Shown one piece after another: positions 1 to 6,999 of a DNA stretch of 26,387 nucleotides. Position 1 is the stretch's first letter. Every line of letters starts with the position of its first letter. Position numbers and translations under genes: made by a program. This DNA is from Gammaproteobacteria bacterium (lineage in GTDB: Bacteria; Pseudomonadota; Gammaproteobacteria; Pseudomonadales; Azotimanducaceae). Location: assembly GCA_002719135.1 (NCBI GenBank), contig PBGU01000049.1, positions 6,781-33,167 on the forward strand, given 5' to 3'. The notes under the pieces are model-generated. The model was not told the origin of the DNA, searched no databases, and worked only from the letters and a program-made list of their open reading frames with translations.

Positions 1-390
1 ACGGTATAGGGCGCGTTCCTGGTCGATGGTATTTTGGACATAAGCTTCTGCGGCATCCTTGGGAATGTATCGTCCGGCGATTTTTCGGTACAAATCACGC
101 CACTCATCATCAGCACCGAGATCATGTATTAGCTCGGCACTGCCCTCGACAACGACTTTACGATAAGGCAACGCTTGTTCATCAATGCACAAACAGATCC
201 GCGGGTCACGCCGAAGACTTTGAAACCAGTCCGACTGAGCCCTGGGCGTGAAATAGACGGAACCCGCTTCGTATAAAAACCAGATGGGCGTCACCAACGG
301 CGAGCCATCGTCACGAGTTACACCGATCCGCAGAAGGATACCTGGCTCATCCAGGAACTTGTTCCTCTCGACAAGGGTCATGATCGGCAT
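1..390 (-). CDS. Pyridoxamine 5'-phosphate oxidase-like (PNPOx-like split-barrel) protein, C-terminus cut off by window edge
   Basis: The minus-strand frame opens at an ATG (388-390), with a stop seven codons upstream, and stays open to base 1, so about 130 residues are visible and the C-terminus lies outside. The start MPIMTLVERNKFLDEPGILL, followed by GSPLVTPIWFLYEAGSVYFT and a stretch ending RKVVVEGSAEL, has the pattern of small flavin- or F420-binding split-barrel proteins of the PNPOx-like family: a Leu-rich first helix, a TPIWF strand, and a conserved V-V-x-G-x-A strand. Members reduce or oxidise small cofactors or substrates using FMN or F420. The substrate cannot be told from this part. 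A second in-frame ATG at 379-381 is an alternative start. It is convergent with nothing visible and lies 27 bases beyond the stop of the barrel gene. Confidence 0.7.
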   Translation of the reverse strand, partial: MPIMTLVERNKFLDEPGILLRIGVTRDDGSPLVTPIWFLYEAGSVYFTPRAQSDWFQSLRRDPRICLCIDEQALPYRKVVVEGSAELIHDLGADDEWRDLYRKIAGRYIPKDAAEAYVQNTIDQERALYR

Positions 391-417
391 ATCAGCAATA
401 TAGCACTATGACTACGT

Positions 418-3294
418 TCACGAACCGAAGCGGTAGCGCAGTTTGACGACCAACTGTTCAGCTAACGGATTATCAAACGTTTCCGAAAACATCGAGGCAA
501 ATCCCAGTCTATCAGTGGAGCTAGGCAACGACGCGTTTTGGGTATACACCACGAAGAGGTCCGACAACGGCGCAATTTCCCACCGATAACGTAGTTGGAC
601 GTTTACACGCGATATCGAAAAATTCGATCCGGCGCTGGCACTCGAATCCTCATCGACCGTCAAAGGAGCGCCTGGAATCAAAAGTTCGTACCGGAGATTT
701 TCCTTGGCTCGTATAGCTACCCACTGCACCGCTAACCGCAGGTGTTGTTTTGCGCTGACGAAGTAATCGACGCCGAGAGACGGCGACCATTGGTTGGCGT
801 CAAAAGTCGCAAACGACGTGCCACCACGGTGCAAGAGCCAACCATCTTGCGTGGTGTAACGGCCATCGAGTGACATTGTGATGCGATCGGTCGGTCGCCA
901 AACAACCGACCCGCCAAGACGGTAGCGATTCCCCTCAATATCCTCCTGTTGCCAATCTGCACGAATCATGTAGAAAAAACGTTTCGACGTATCAGAAAAG
1001 TAATCGAGATCAAAGCCCAACCGATCAGAAATTCGATAGGACCCATTGCCGAAGCTATTTCGATCCTCAATGCGTGACGGATAAAACTCGGCGTCGATCA
1101 TCAGGCTGGTTAGGTTATGAAACGAGAGCTGCTGGCCGACACGCAGCCTCGAACTGGTATTTTCTCCGCTGATATTCCAACCACTACCTAACGAAAATCG
1201 GGTCGAACTTTCCTTTAACCACGCCAGGTCTGAGCGTCGAGACCGCATGTAATAGCCGATCGATTTAGTGTCATTTCGCCGGAGATAACCGGCGTCGTTG
1301 ATATCAAGACGACGATCGAAATAATCAAGCGAGAGGCTATGTGAGATCCCCTGCCTCGGGTAATAGCGGATGTCAGCGAAACCGCCGTATCCAGGTGACG
1401 TATCCGCCACGTCCGAAGTGATCGCCTGAACATCAACGTTCCAAGTACCGTTTTTCGTGAGGTAATGAGCGTCCACAGCGTGGACGTGAGCATCTTGACT
1501 TCGGTGCAACACCGCCGTTGTCATGTAGCCCAAAGCTCGATAACCACTCCTGCTATTTTCATAAATGGCCCGGAAAGCACCAAAGTCTCTTCCTTGTTGT
1601 CCGATCGGAACGTATTCCGAATCCCGCAATCCAACAAAATCGGAATCCGATTCCATCGCTCCCATTACGCCATATCTAACTCGGCCACCCTGTCCGATCA
1701 TCTTTATCGCGCCAAGCAACTCTGTCGGTTGGTTGAACCCTGCATAATCGACTTCAACCCCTTCCGGGATTGTCGGTCGGATTGGTGGGCCGCCAATCCG
1801 ACGTGTATGCAAAAGTTTTAGTTGACCGTACGAACTGTACGAATTCGATCGCGGGCTCGTCGTGAATATTTCCTGTCCTTCCTGAAAAAAAAGTCGTTTT
1901 TCCGGGTAAAACGATTCGAACGCAGTGAGGTTAACGATCACCGCATCCGACTCAACGTTGCCAAAATCGGGAGTTGCCGTTGCGGTGACCTGAAAATTGG
2001 ATGATGGGCGCCAAAATATGTCAGCACCGATTTTGTGGTCGTTAGATCCGTCGAGGTTGTCGTACGTGGAAGCGACGTAGGGGTAAAAACTGTATTCCTG
2101 GCGCGGATCGACTCCCTCCATCAACAATGGCTGAAATGCCGAAAGAAATCGCGGTTTTGTATAGGGCAGTCCCGGCCAACTGTAACTCTCGTTTAGGTAC
2201 GCGACCTTGCGCCCCGCGTAAATGCCGATGATCCGTTCGTTATTATTTTTGGGCATCGTTAACAACGACCACGGAATGTGAAGCTCTGCAATCCAACCGT
2301 CATCGGAGCGGGAAGTAGCGCCATACCACGCGCCGTCCCAATCTCCGCTGAACTGGCGTTCCGGAAGGATCGTTCCGTCGGAAATACTATCGCCCAAGTT
2401 CAACTGAAAGAAAAATCCATATCGACCTTCACCCGAGGTATCAAGGTGTAACGTAAAATAATCTCGGTTGAGTTGACCTTGGTCGCGAGATGAAAGCCGT
2501 TCGACCAGGGTCGAGGGATCTTGTTCCATCAAGGCAGCCACATAGAGGCCACGGTCCGTATAGAAAATGCGAACGATCGTAGCGAGTGGTGCCGGCACCA
2601 TCGTGTCAGGTGACGTGACAACAAACGTACCCAGGTCTGGAAGGTTATCCCAGACATTTTCTTCGAGCCTTCCATCAATTTTGACCGACTCGCCGGTTTC
2701 CAATCGAAGAGGTGTAATCTCGGTTCCGTCCTTCACTCGCAACGAGACGGGGCCCTCGTTAGGGCCCCGTGGTGTTCGCTGCAATCGTGCATCACGCCTG
2801 AGCTTATGTAGTTTGTAGTTTGAAGGTGGCTTCACCTGCTCCGGAGCGACATCGTTGTTGTTGATACTCTCCTCACCCCGCGACGGCACAGCGACCTCGC
2901 GGGCTGTTGGCACCCGTCGAGTCGAAACGGCTCCGCGTGTCCCACTTGCCATCGATTTTTTTGCATTCAACCCGGCATTTACATCGTCGTTGCGACGCGC
3001 CATCGCCGAATCTTCCACCACCCATACGCCCTTAAAACCAAGAGTCCGGGCCCTCTCTAATAGTCCTGCAGCATCGTCACGAGACCGATACGGACCGGCA
3101 ACGACGCGATAAAAGTAACCGCCCTGCGTCTGGGTGCCCTTCACGGAAAGATCAATCTTAAAGGCTTCAATAGCTTCCGCCCGGGCTTTCTCGGCACGGG
3201 CGCTCGTACTAAAGCTCGCTAAGTTGACCCACAAGTCCGCAAAGCTTGCGTTGGAGATCAGGAGGAGTAGTGCTACTAAGCCAGGCCGAAACAT
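418..3294 (-). CDS. Secreted SPOR domain - CBM9-like - DUF5916 outer-membrane beta-barrel fusion protein
   Basis: A 958-residue protein. Residues 1-19 form a signal peptide (hydrophobic VALLLLISNASFA, cleavage likely before DLW). Residues about 20-95 look like a SPOR domain, with WVNLASFSTSARAEKARAEA and YFYRVVAGPYRSRDDAAGLL, the usual paired beta-alpha-beta halves; SPOR domains bind glycan strands lacking stem peptides. A charged, low-complexity linker covers about 96-190. A CBM9-like domain starts near 200 (KIDGRLEENVWDNLP). The rest (about 400-958) is rich in alternating aromatic and polar strands, as in DUF5916 barrels, and ends KLRYRFGS. I infer an outer-membrane protein whose periplasmic N-terminus touches peptidoglycan. 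DUF5916 proteins often sit with carbohydrate or peptide catabolism genes, but no substrate can be named. The start is the ATG at 3292-3294; no good Shine-Dalgarno sequence is seen. It diverges from tRNA-Arg. Confidence 0.8.
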   Translation of the reverse strand: MFRPGLVALLLLISNASFADLWVNLASFSTSARAEKARAEAIEAFKIDLSVKGTQTQGGYFYRVVAGPYRSRDDAAGLLERARTLGFKGVWVVEDSAMARRNDDVNAGLNAKKSMASGTRGAVSTRRVPTAREVAVPSRGEESINNNDVAPEQVKPPSNYKLHKLRRDARLQRTPRGPNEGPVSLRVKDGTEITPLRLETGESVKIDGRLEENVWDNLPDLGTFVVTSPDTMVPAPLATIVRIFYTDRGLYVAALMEQDPSTLVERLSSRDQGQLNRDYFTLHLDTSGEGRYGFFFQLNLGDSISDGTILPERQFSGDWDGAWYGATSRSDDGWIAELHIPWSLLTMPKNNNERIIGIYAGRKVAYLNESYSWPGLPYTKPRFLSAFQPLLMEGVDPRQEYSFYPYVASTYDNLDGSNDHKIGADIFWRPSSNFQVTATATPDFGNVESDAVIVNLTAFESFYPEKRLFFQEGQEIFTTSPRSNSYSSYGQLKLLHTRRIGGPPIRPTIPEGVEVDYAGFNQPTELLGAIKMIGQGGRVRYGVMGAMESDSDFVGLRDSEYVPIGQQGRDFGAFRAIYENSRSGYRALGYMTTAVLHRSQDAHVHAVDAHYLTKNGTWNVDVQAITSDVADTSPGYGGFADIRYYPRQGISHSLSLDYFDRRLDINDAGYLRRNDTKSIGYYMRSRRSDLAWLKESSTRFSLGSGWNISGENTSSRLRVGQQLSFHNLTSLMIDAEFYPSRIEDRNSFGNGSYRISDRLGFDLDYFSDTSKRFFYMIRADWQQEDIEGNRYRLGGSVVWRPTDRITMSLDGRYTTQDGWLLHRGGTSFATFDANQWSPSLGVDYFVSAKQHLRLAVQWVAIRAKENLRYELLIPGAPLTVDEDSSASAGSNFSISRVNVQLRYRWEIAPLSDLFVVYTQNASLPSSTDRLGFASMFSETFDNPLAEQLVVKLRYRFGS
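2747..2770 (-). repeat. Perfect 10-bp GC-rich inverted repeat inside the SPOR-barrel gene
   Basis: The arms ACGGGGCCCT (2747-2756) and AGGGCCCCGT (2761-2770) are exact reverse complements around a 4-base loop. On the mRNA this would be a very stable stem with loop AACG. It codes for the RGPNEGP segment at about residues 176-182, in the linker just before the CBM9-like domain. No T-run follows, so it is not a standard terminator. Confidence 0.75.
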
Positions 3295-3421
3295 CTAGGA
3301 CCTTGCACCGCGGGCAAAAGAGCATCTTACACCGGATCCAAGTTCTCCCCCAAAGAAAGACAGCGATTAGTGGAACGACCGCTCAATCCTCAGTTTCGCC
3401 AATACCTGCTTAACCTTTCCT

Positions 3422-3430
3422 TGCTAAAAT
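3422..3430 (+). promoter_or_regulatory. Possible extended -10 promoter of tRNA-Arg
   Basis: TG-C-TAAAAT ends 11 bases before the mature tRNA 5' end and is followed by a GC-rich start region, as is usual for stable RNA promoters. No clear -35 box is seen 16-18 bases upstream, so this rests on the extended -10 alone. Confidence 0.35.
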
Positions 3431-3441
3431 CGTTAAACCTC

Positions 3442-3518
3442 GCGCCCGTGGCCAAATTGGATAAGGCACCAGTCTACGAAACTGGGGATTACAGGTTCGA
3501 ATCCTGTCGGGCGCGCCA
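3442..3518 (+). tRNA. tRNA-Arg (anticodon ACG)
   Basis: A full cloverleaf can be drawn. The acceptor stem GCGCCCG (3442-3448) pairs with CGGGCGC (3508-3514). The D-stem is GCC/GGC. The anticodon stem CCAGT/ACTGG encloses the loop CTACGAA with anticodon ACG (read as ICG, decoding CGU/CGC/CGA). The T-arm is ACAGG-TTCGAAT-CCTGT. The discriminator base is G, and CCA is encoded at 3516-3518. In E. coli tRNA-Arg(ACG) genes lie just behind csrA-tRNA-Ser(GCT). Here the tRNA-Ser is 6.3 kb away and on the other strand. Confidence 0.96.
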
Positions 3519-3620
3519 TATCTGACGCGATCAAAAAAGTCCGACTTATCGAAGAATTTCACGATTATTCACTCACGAGCTCGGGGATGACTAACAAGAC
3601 GATCGTGGTGACGTCAATCT

Positions 3621-4832
3621 TTAATAAGAGACCTTGTCTTGTTGACGAGCGTGCAGCGTCGCCGTTAATTCCCGATCGGCCCCAATCGCGTATTGTCCGC
3701 CCGGTCCAATAAACTGATGCACCATTAAACGTTCTACTTCGATACGTTCGCGGTCGTTTAGCTCCTTATAGACGTCACTCGCGAGGAACGCTTTATAAGA
3801 ATGACTCGTGTCATTTTTAGGCATCACGTACATCGGTGTTATCGCCATTAAGAGCGCCGCCCGCTTTTGATCGGTCCGATTCACGCCAGCGCGATGCCAT
3901 GTCCGTGAATCGTACAGAATGATACTTCCGCCCGGAGCGTCAATTATGTCGGCCTCCGGACCCATGTATGGCAGCCCGTGAGTTTCCCGATACCCCTCTT
4001 GGTAATGATCTGACGCCACGCCCCATTCCTTCGGCGGCCCTTGGTCCAGCGCGTGTGATCCTAGCTTGAATGCCGTCGCACCACCCACTTTGGTGAACGG
4101 CGAAACGCATACGTTACGTTGAACCCCCAACACGGTTTCTCCAGAAGGCGTGGGGACCTGACCGCGCGCGGGCACGCCCCAATGGTACGGATAGTCGGAA
4201 TGCCAACCCTGAACGATGCGCTTGCCATCGTCCCTGTCAAGAATGGCCAACCCCGGAGTGTGTGCAACACGAACATCGTCGATCTGCATGTACTGTCGAA
4301 TGAGCCACAGCGAGACGGGCTCCGCCGTAGTCCTCGCGATTGCTGGGCTTTGGCTAAATGGATTGCTCGACCGATCAATCTTTAGATGGGCGAATCGATC
4401 CGTACATGCCACCTTCTCTAGCGCTTCGACGAGATCTGGAGACAAGATGCTGGTCAAACAAACCCAACCATTCTCGCGAAAAAACTTGAGGTATTCGGAA
4501 GGTAGTCTCTCGGGTCCGTGCGAAACGTTGTACGACGCGCTTTCGCTGATTGTCTGACCAAAGCAATCGAGTGTGTTCCCCTCCAAGGTTAACTGACAGA
4601 CATTTGCGTCAGGCGACTTCTTGACGATCTCAATGTCAGCGATCGTGTGCCGGAACGTCCCAGCGTCCGTTTCATCCCACATGACTCGATCATTGGCGTA
4701 CGGAAACGTGGCGGTGAAACCCTCTTGATCGACACCCAGATAATTACCGTCGGGCGCCACCAGTAACGTGTAATGGTGATCGGCTGTCGGAACTTTGACG
4801 ACCCGTTCCTGAAATATCTCCGTATCAATCAT
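3621..4832 (-). CDS. Phytanoyl-CoA dioxygenase (PhyH) family Fe(II)/2-oxoglutarate oxygenase with N-terminal extension
   Basis: The C-terminal two thirds have the PhyH jelly-roll pattern. The metal-binding His-x-Asp is in QGWHSDYPYHWG (about residues 211-213 from the chosen start), the distal His is in LYDSRTWHRAG about 100 residues later, and an Arg follows within ten residues (NRTDQKRAA) to hold 2-oxoglutarate. The family hydroxylates unactivated carbons of lipids, acyl-CoAs, amino acids or natural products; the substrate here is unknown. The first ~110 residues are not part of the usual PhyH fold and look beta-rich. The ATG at 4830-4832 was chosen over a GTG 15 bases upstream (4845-4847); neither has a clear ribosome-binding site. 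The gene lies 80 bases behind the crotonase gene on the same strand, so the two are probably co-transcribed. Confidence 0.8.
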   Translation of the reverse strand: MIDTEIFQERVVKVPTADHHYTLLVAPDGNYLGVDQEGFTATFPYANDRVMWDETDAGTFRHTIADIEIVKKSPDANVCQLTLEGNTLDCFGQTISESASYNVSHGPERLPSEYLKFFRENGWVCLTSILSPDLVEALEKVACTDRFAHLKIDRSSNPFSQSPAIARTTAEPVSLWLIRQYMQIDDVRVAHTPGLAILDRDDGKRIVQGWHSDYPYHWGVPARGQVPTPSGETVLGVQRNVCVSPFTKVGGATAFKLGSHALDQGPPKEWGVASDHYQEGYRETHGLPYMGPEADIIDAPGGSIILYDSRTWHRAGVNRTDQKRAALLMAITPMYVMPKNDTSHSYKAFLASDVYKELNDRERIEVERLMVHQFIGPGGQYAIGADRELTATLHARQQDKVSY

Positions 4833-4912
4833 TGTTCTAGTTAGCACTCAACGGAAAGCTTCCCATTTATACCTCAGACACCTATCGAACCCGCATCGAT
4901 CCATAATTCGAT

Positions 4913-5848
4913 TTAACGGCTGTAATCGCTGTCCCCTGGTTGCGCTTTTTTCTCTTCAGTTCCTGCGATTGGGCGGTCTTTGGGTGCCGAATCATAGGCT
5001 CCCCGAAAATCACGGAAGGGACCGTCTCGCCATTCCAAAGCTGCCTTAAGACCACCTTCTCTAACCCTACGACCAAATTCCCCTGCGGCGGGGCGGTGCT
5101 TCGACATCGCCTCGACATCCGTTCCCGACATGAGACCCGTTCGAATTCCCATGATCTCGAGCTGACGATTGACTGCACGCTTGTTGTAATTCAGCAGATC
5201 GTTATCGATATGGCCGAGCCGTCGGGCAAACCGAATCACGGTCTCATCAAGTTCCTCCTTTGGTAGCGCATAGTTCGCCCAACCAAGTGCCGCCATCTCC
5301 TTCCCGCTAAACGAATCACCCGTATAAGCGAATTCCCGGGCCTTCGTCACGGGCAACAGCCACGGCGCCCACATCATATCCATGGTCCCCATCGCGCGAA
5401 CGGGCGGGTAACCAATCTGTGTGTCCTCGGCAACGAACCTAAAGTCACACATGGAAGCCAGTTCGGTCCCACCAGCGAGACAATATCCGTGGATCTGACA
5501 AATGACGGGCTTCGCCAGTTCCCATATCAGCCAATGCCCCATCACGGCATGTCGCGACCAGTCGTAGTGTTGCGGGTGTGTCGACCCCGTATCGGGCATA
5601 CCTGATCTACCGCTGACGTAGTCGCTCTCCTCATCTGGATTTGGAGCGAGGTCATAGCCCGCCGAAAATGCGCGACCGGCGCCTTTCAAGATAATGACGC
5701 CGATTTCCGTATCCGCCTCAGCGTCCCGCAAAGCGTCGTATACCTCGCCGCGAAGCGCATGACTCAACGGGTTGAGTTTCTCTGGGCGATTTAGTGTGAT
5801 AAACGCAAGACGTTCGTCTTTCTCATAAATAATGTTGTTGTAGCTCAT
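4913..5848 (-). CDS. Enoyl-CoA hydratase/isomerase (crotonase) family protein lacking the second catalytic Glu
   Basis: A 311-residue crotonase-fold protein that acts on an acyl-CoA thioester. Visible motifs are the N-terminal ITLNRPEKLNPLS, the oxyanion-hole segment GRAFSAGYDL and the second oxyanion segment GYCLAGGTELASMCDF. The Glu of GGTELA matches the first catalytic Glu of rat mitochondrial enoyl-CoA hydratase (Glu144). At the position of the second one (Glu164, in the family's QPE) this protein has Pro (GYPPVRAMG), so classic hydratase activity is doubtful; isomerase, hydrolase or decarboxylase chemistry is possible. A strong Shine-Dalgarno sequence, AAGGAGG (5854-5860), sits 5 bases before the ATG and fixes the start. 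It is probably in an operon with the PhyH-like gene downstream, and diverges from the dienelactone hydrolase gene. Confidence 0.85.
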   Translation of the reverse strand: MSYNNIIYEKDERLAFITLNRPEKLNPLSHALRGEVYDALRDAEADTEIGVIILKGAGRAFSAGYDLAPNPDEESDYVSGRSGMPDTGSTHPQHYDWSRHAVMGHWLIWELAKPVICQIHGYCLAGGTELASMCDFRFVAEDTQIGYPPVRAMGTMDMMWAPWLLPVTKAREFAYTGDSFSGKEMAALGWANYALPKEELDETVIRFARRLGHIDNDLLNYNKRAVNRQLEIMGIRTGLMSGTDVEAMSKHRPAAGEFGRRVREGGLKAALEWRDGPFRDFRGAYDSAPKDRPIAGTEEKKAQPGDSDYSR

Positions 5849-5891
5849 CGCAGCCTCCTTGGATTACCAGCCACCACATTGTATGAACCAA

Positions 5892-5937
5892 TGGACCATG
5901 CATGCACACCAAAATTTTCGCAATAGACTCTGGTCCA
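5892..5937. promoter_or_regulatory. Separated inverted repeat in the divergent intergenic region
   Basis: TGGACCA (5892-5898) and TGGTCCA (5931-5937) are exact reverse complements 32 bases apart, in the 175-base gap between the divergent crotonase and dienelactone hydrolase genes. This could be a pair of operator half-sites for a shared regulator, but 7-base arms at this distance can occur by chance. No clear -35/-10 pair was found in the gap. Confidence 0.25.
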
Positions 5938-6023
5938 CCTACTAACCCTTCAAATATTTCCCACCTTGTTGCAATCACCTGAGGTACATTTCAACTGACG
6001 AACACGCGAAAACTGAGACCCCG

Positions 6024-6914
6024 ATGGCAGACTCTCTCGACTTTTGGCCGCCTGCACCCGACTTAATAAAGGCCGACATTGGCTTTAAGTTTCGCGGCAA
6101 CGATTACCTTGGGCAATTGGTTGCGCCCCCGGAATCCATTGGGCCACGGCCACTGGTTTTGGTGATTCATAACTATCAGGGACTTAAATTTTTCGACGTC
6201 GACGTCGCCGAATATCTAGCACGGGTCGGATATGTGGGTCTGGCCATCGATTTATACGGAAATATCGTGCCACCGGATCAACGGATCTTTCCTGAGAACG
6301 AGAATGAGGTCCATGCGTTCCAAGCCAAGTGCTTCGAGGGAATGGTGGCGATGGATCACGATCACGAATTGTTTCGATCACTACTACAAGAATGGCTCGA
6401 TCATGGTCGGTCGCACGAGACCGTTGACGCCAACATGTCGCCGGCCGCAATCGGCTATTGTTTTGGCGGTGTCGCTGTCATCGAATGCGTTCGAGGCGGT
6501 CTCGATCTTGGTGGGGGGGTCTCTTTTCATGGACTGTTGCAAACGGGCGAAGATCCGAACCCGGAACGATTTGGGATCCAACGCCCTACGGTTAAGGCTT
6601 GTGACAATAACTACAACACGCGTACCGTCTTAGTGATCGAAAACGGGGCCGACGACGGTCTCGTACCCGACGAAAGTAAACAGCGCTTTTTTAAGGAAAT
6701 GGACGACGCAGGCGTTGATTGGGTTTTTCATCACCACTCCCGTACCCCGCATGGATTCGCATTGCCGCCGACCCTCGGCGGTCCTGGTCGTCTGCACACC
6801 GCCACGGATCGCCGTTCGACCATGAGCATGTTGACCTTATTTCGCGAGATTTTTCCGGGAATTCCACAAAATGTGGTCGAGCACAATGCGGCAGGTACTC
6901 GCATCCCCCATTGA
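6024..6914 (+). CDS. Dienelactone hydrolase family protein
   Basis: A 296-residue alpha/beta hydrolase of the dienelactone hydrolase family. The nucleophile elbow is GYCFGG with Cys at about residue 146. The acid is in NGADDGLVP (Asp about 210-211) and the His is in TPHGFALPP (about 243), giving the Cys-Asp-His triad of the family. Strand 3 reads VLVIHNYQGL and the helix segment AEYLARVGYVGLAIDLYG is typical. No signal peptide is visible, so it is cytoplasmic. Classical members open dienelactones in chloroaromatic degradation, but many relatives act on other esters or lactones. At 296 residues it is longer than the ~235 of classical enzymes, with extra sequence around 172-200. It starts with ATG at 6024 and has only a weak ribosome-binding site. 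DUF418 follows 85 bases downstream on the same strand. Confidence 0.85.
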   Translation: MADSLDFWPPAPDLIKADIGFKFRGNDYLGQLVAPPESIGPRPLVLVIHNYQGLKFFDVDVAEYLARVGYVGLAIDLYGNIVPPDQRIFPENENEVHAFQAKCFEGMVAMDHDHELFRSLLQEWLDHGRSHETVDANMSPAAIGYCFGGVAVIECVRGGLDLGGGVSFHGLLQTGEDPNPERFGIQRPTVKACDNNYNTRTVLVIENGADDGLVPDESKQRFFKEMDDAGVDWVFHHHSRTPHGFALPPTLGGPGRLHTATDRRSTMSMLTLFREIFPGIPQNVVEHNAAGTRIPH

Positions 6915-6952
6915 ATTATTAGGTGCTCAACTCGGTAAGTAGATTTTTCGGG

Positions 6953-6988
6953 ATGCCGCTCGGCATAGGTCATACTTCGGACGAAGTA
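6953..6988 (+). promoter_or_regulatory. Two tandem short palindromes just upstream of the DUF418 gene
   Basis: ATGCCG-CT-CGGCAT (6953-6966) and TACTTCG-GA-CGAAGTA (6973-6988) lie six bases apart. The second ends 11 bases before the DUF418 start codon. As RNA each could fold into a 5-6 bp stem with a 4-base loop beside the ribosome-binding site; as DNA they could be operators. There is no T-run, so a terminator is unlikely. Confidence 0.45.
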
Positions 6989-6999
6989 CGGAGCGCGGG

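Noticed and set aside
1465..2004. Plus-strand open frames of 60-118 codons within the SPOR-barrel region
   Set aside because: They lie wholly inside the 958-codon minus-strand gene and their translations show no domain pattern; they are shadows of its codon use.
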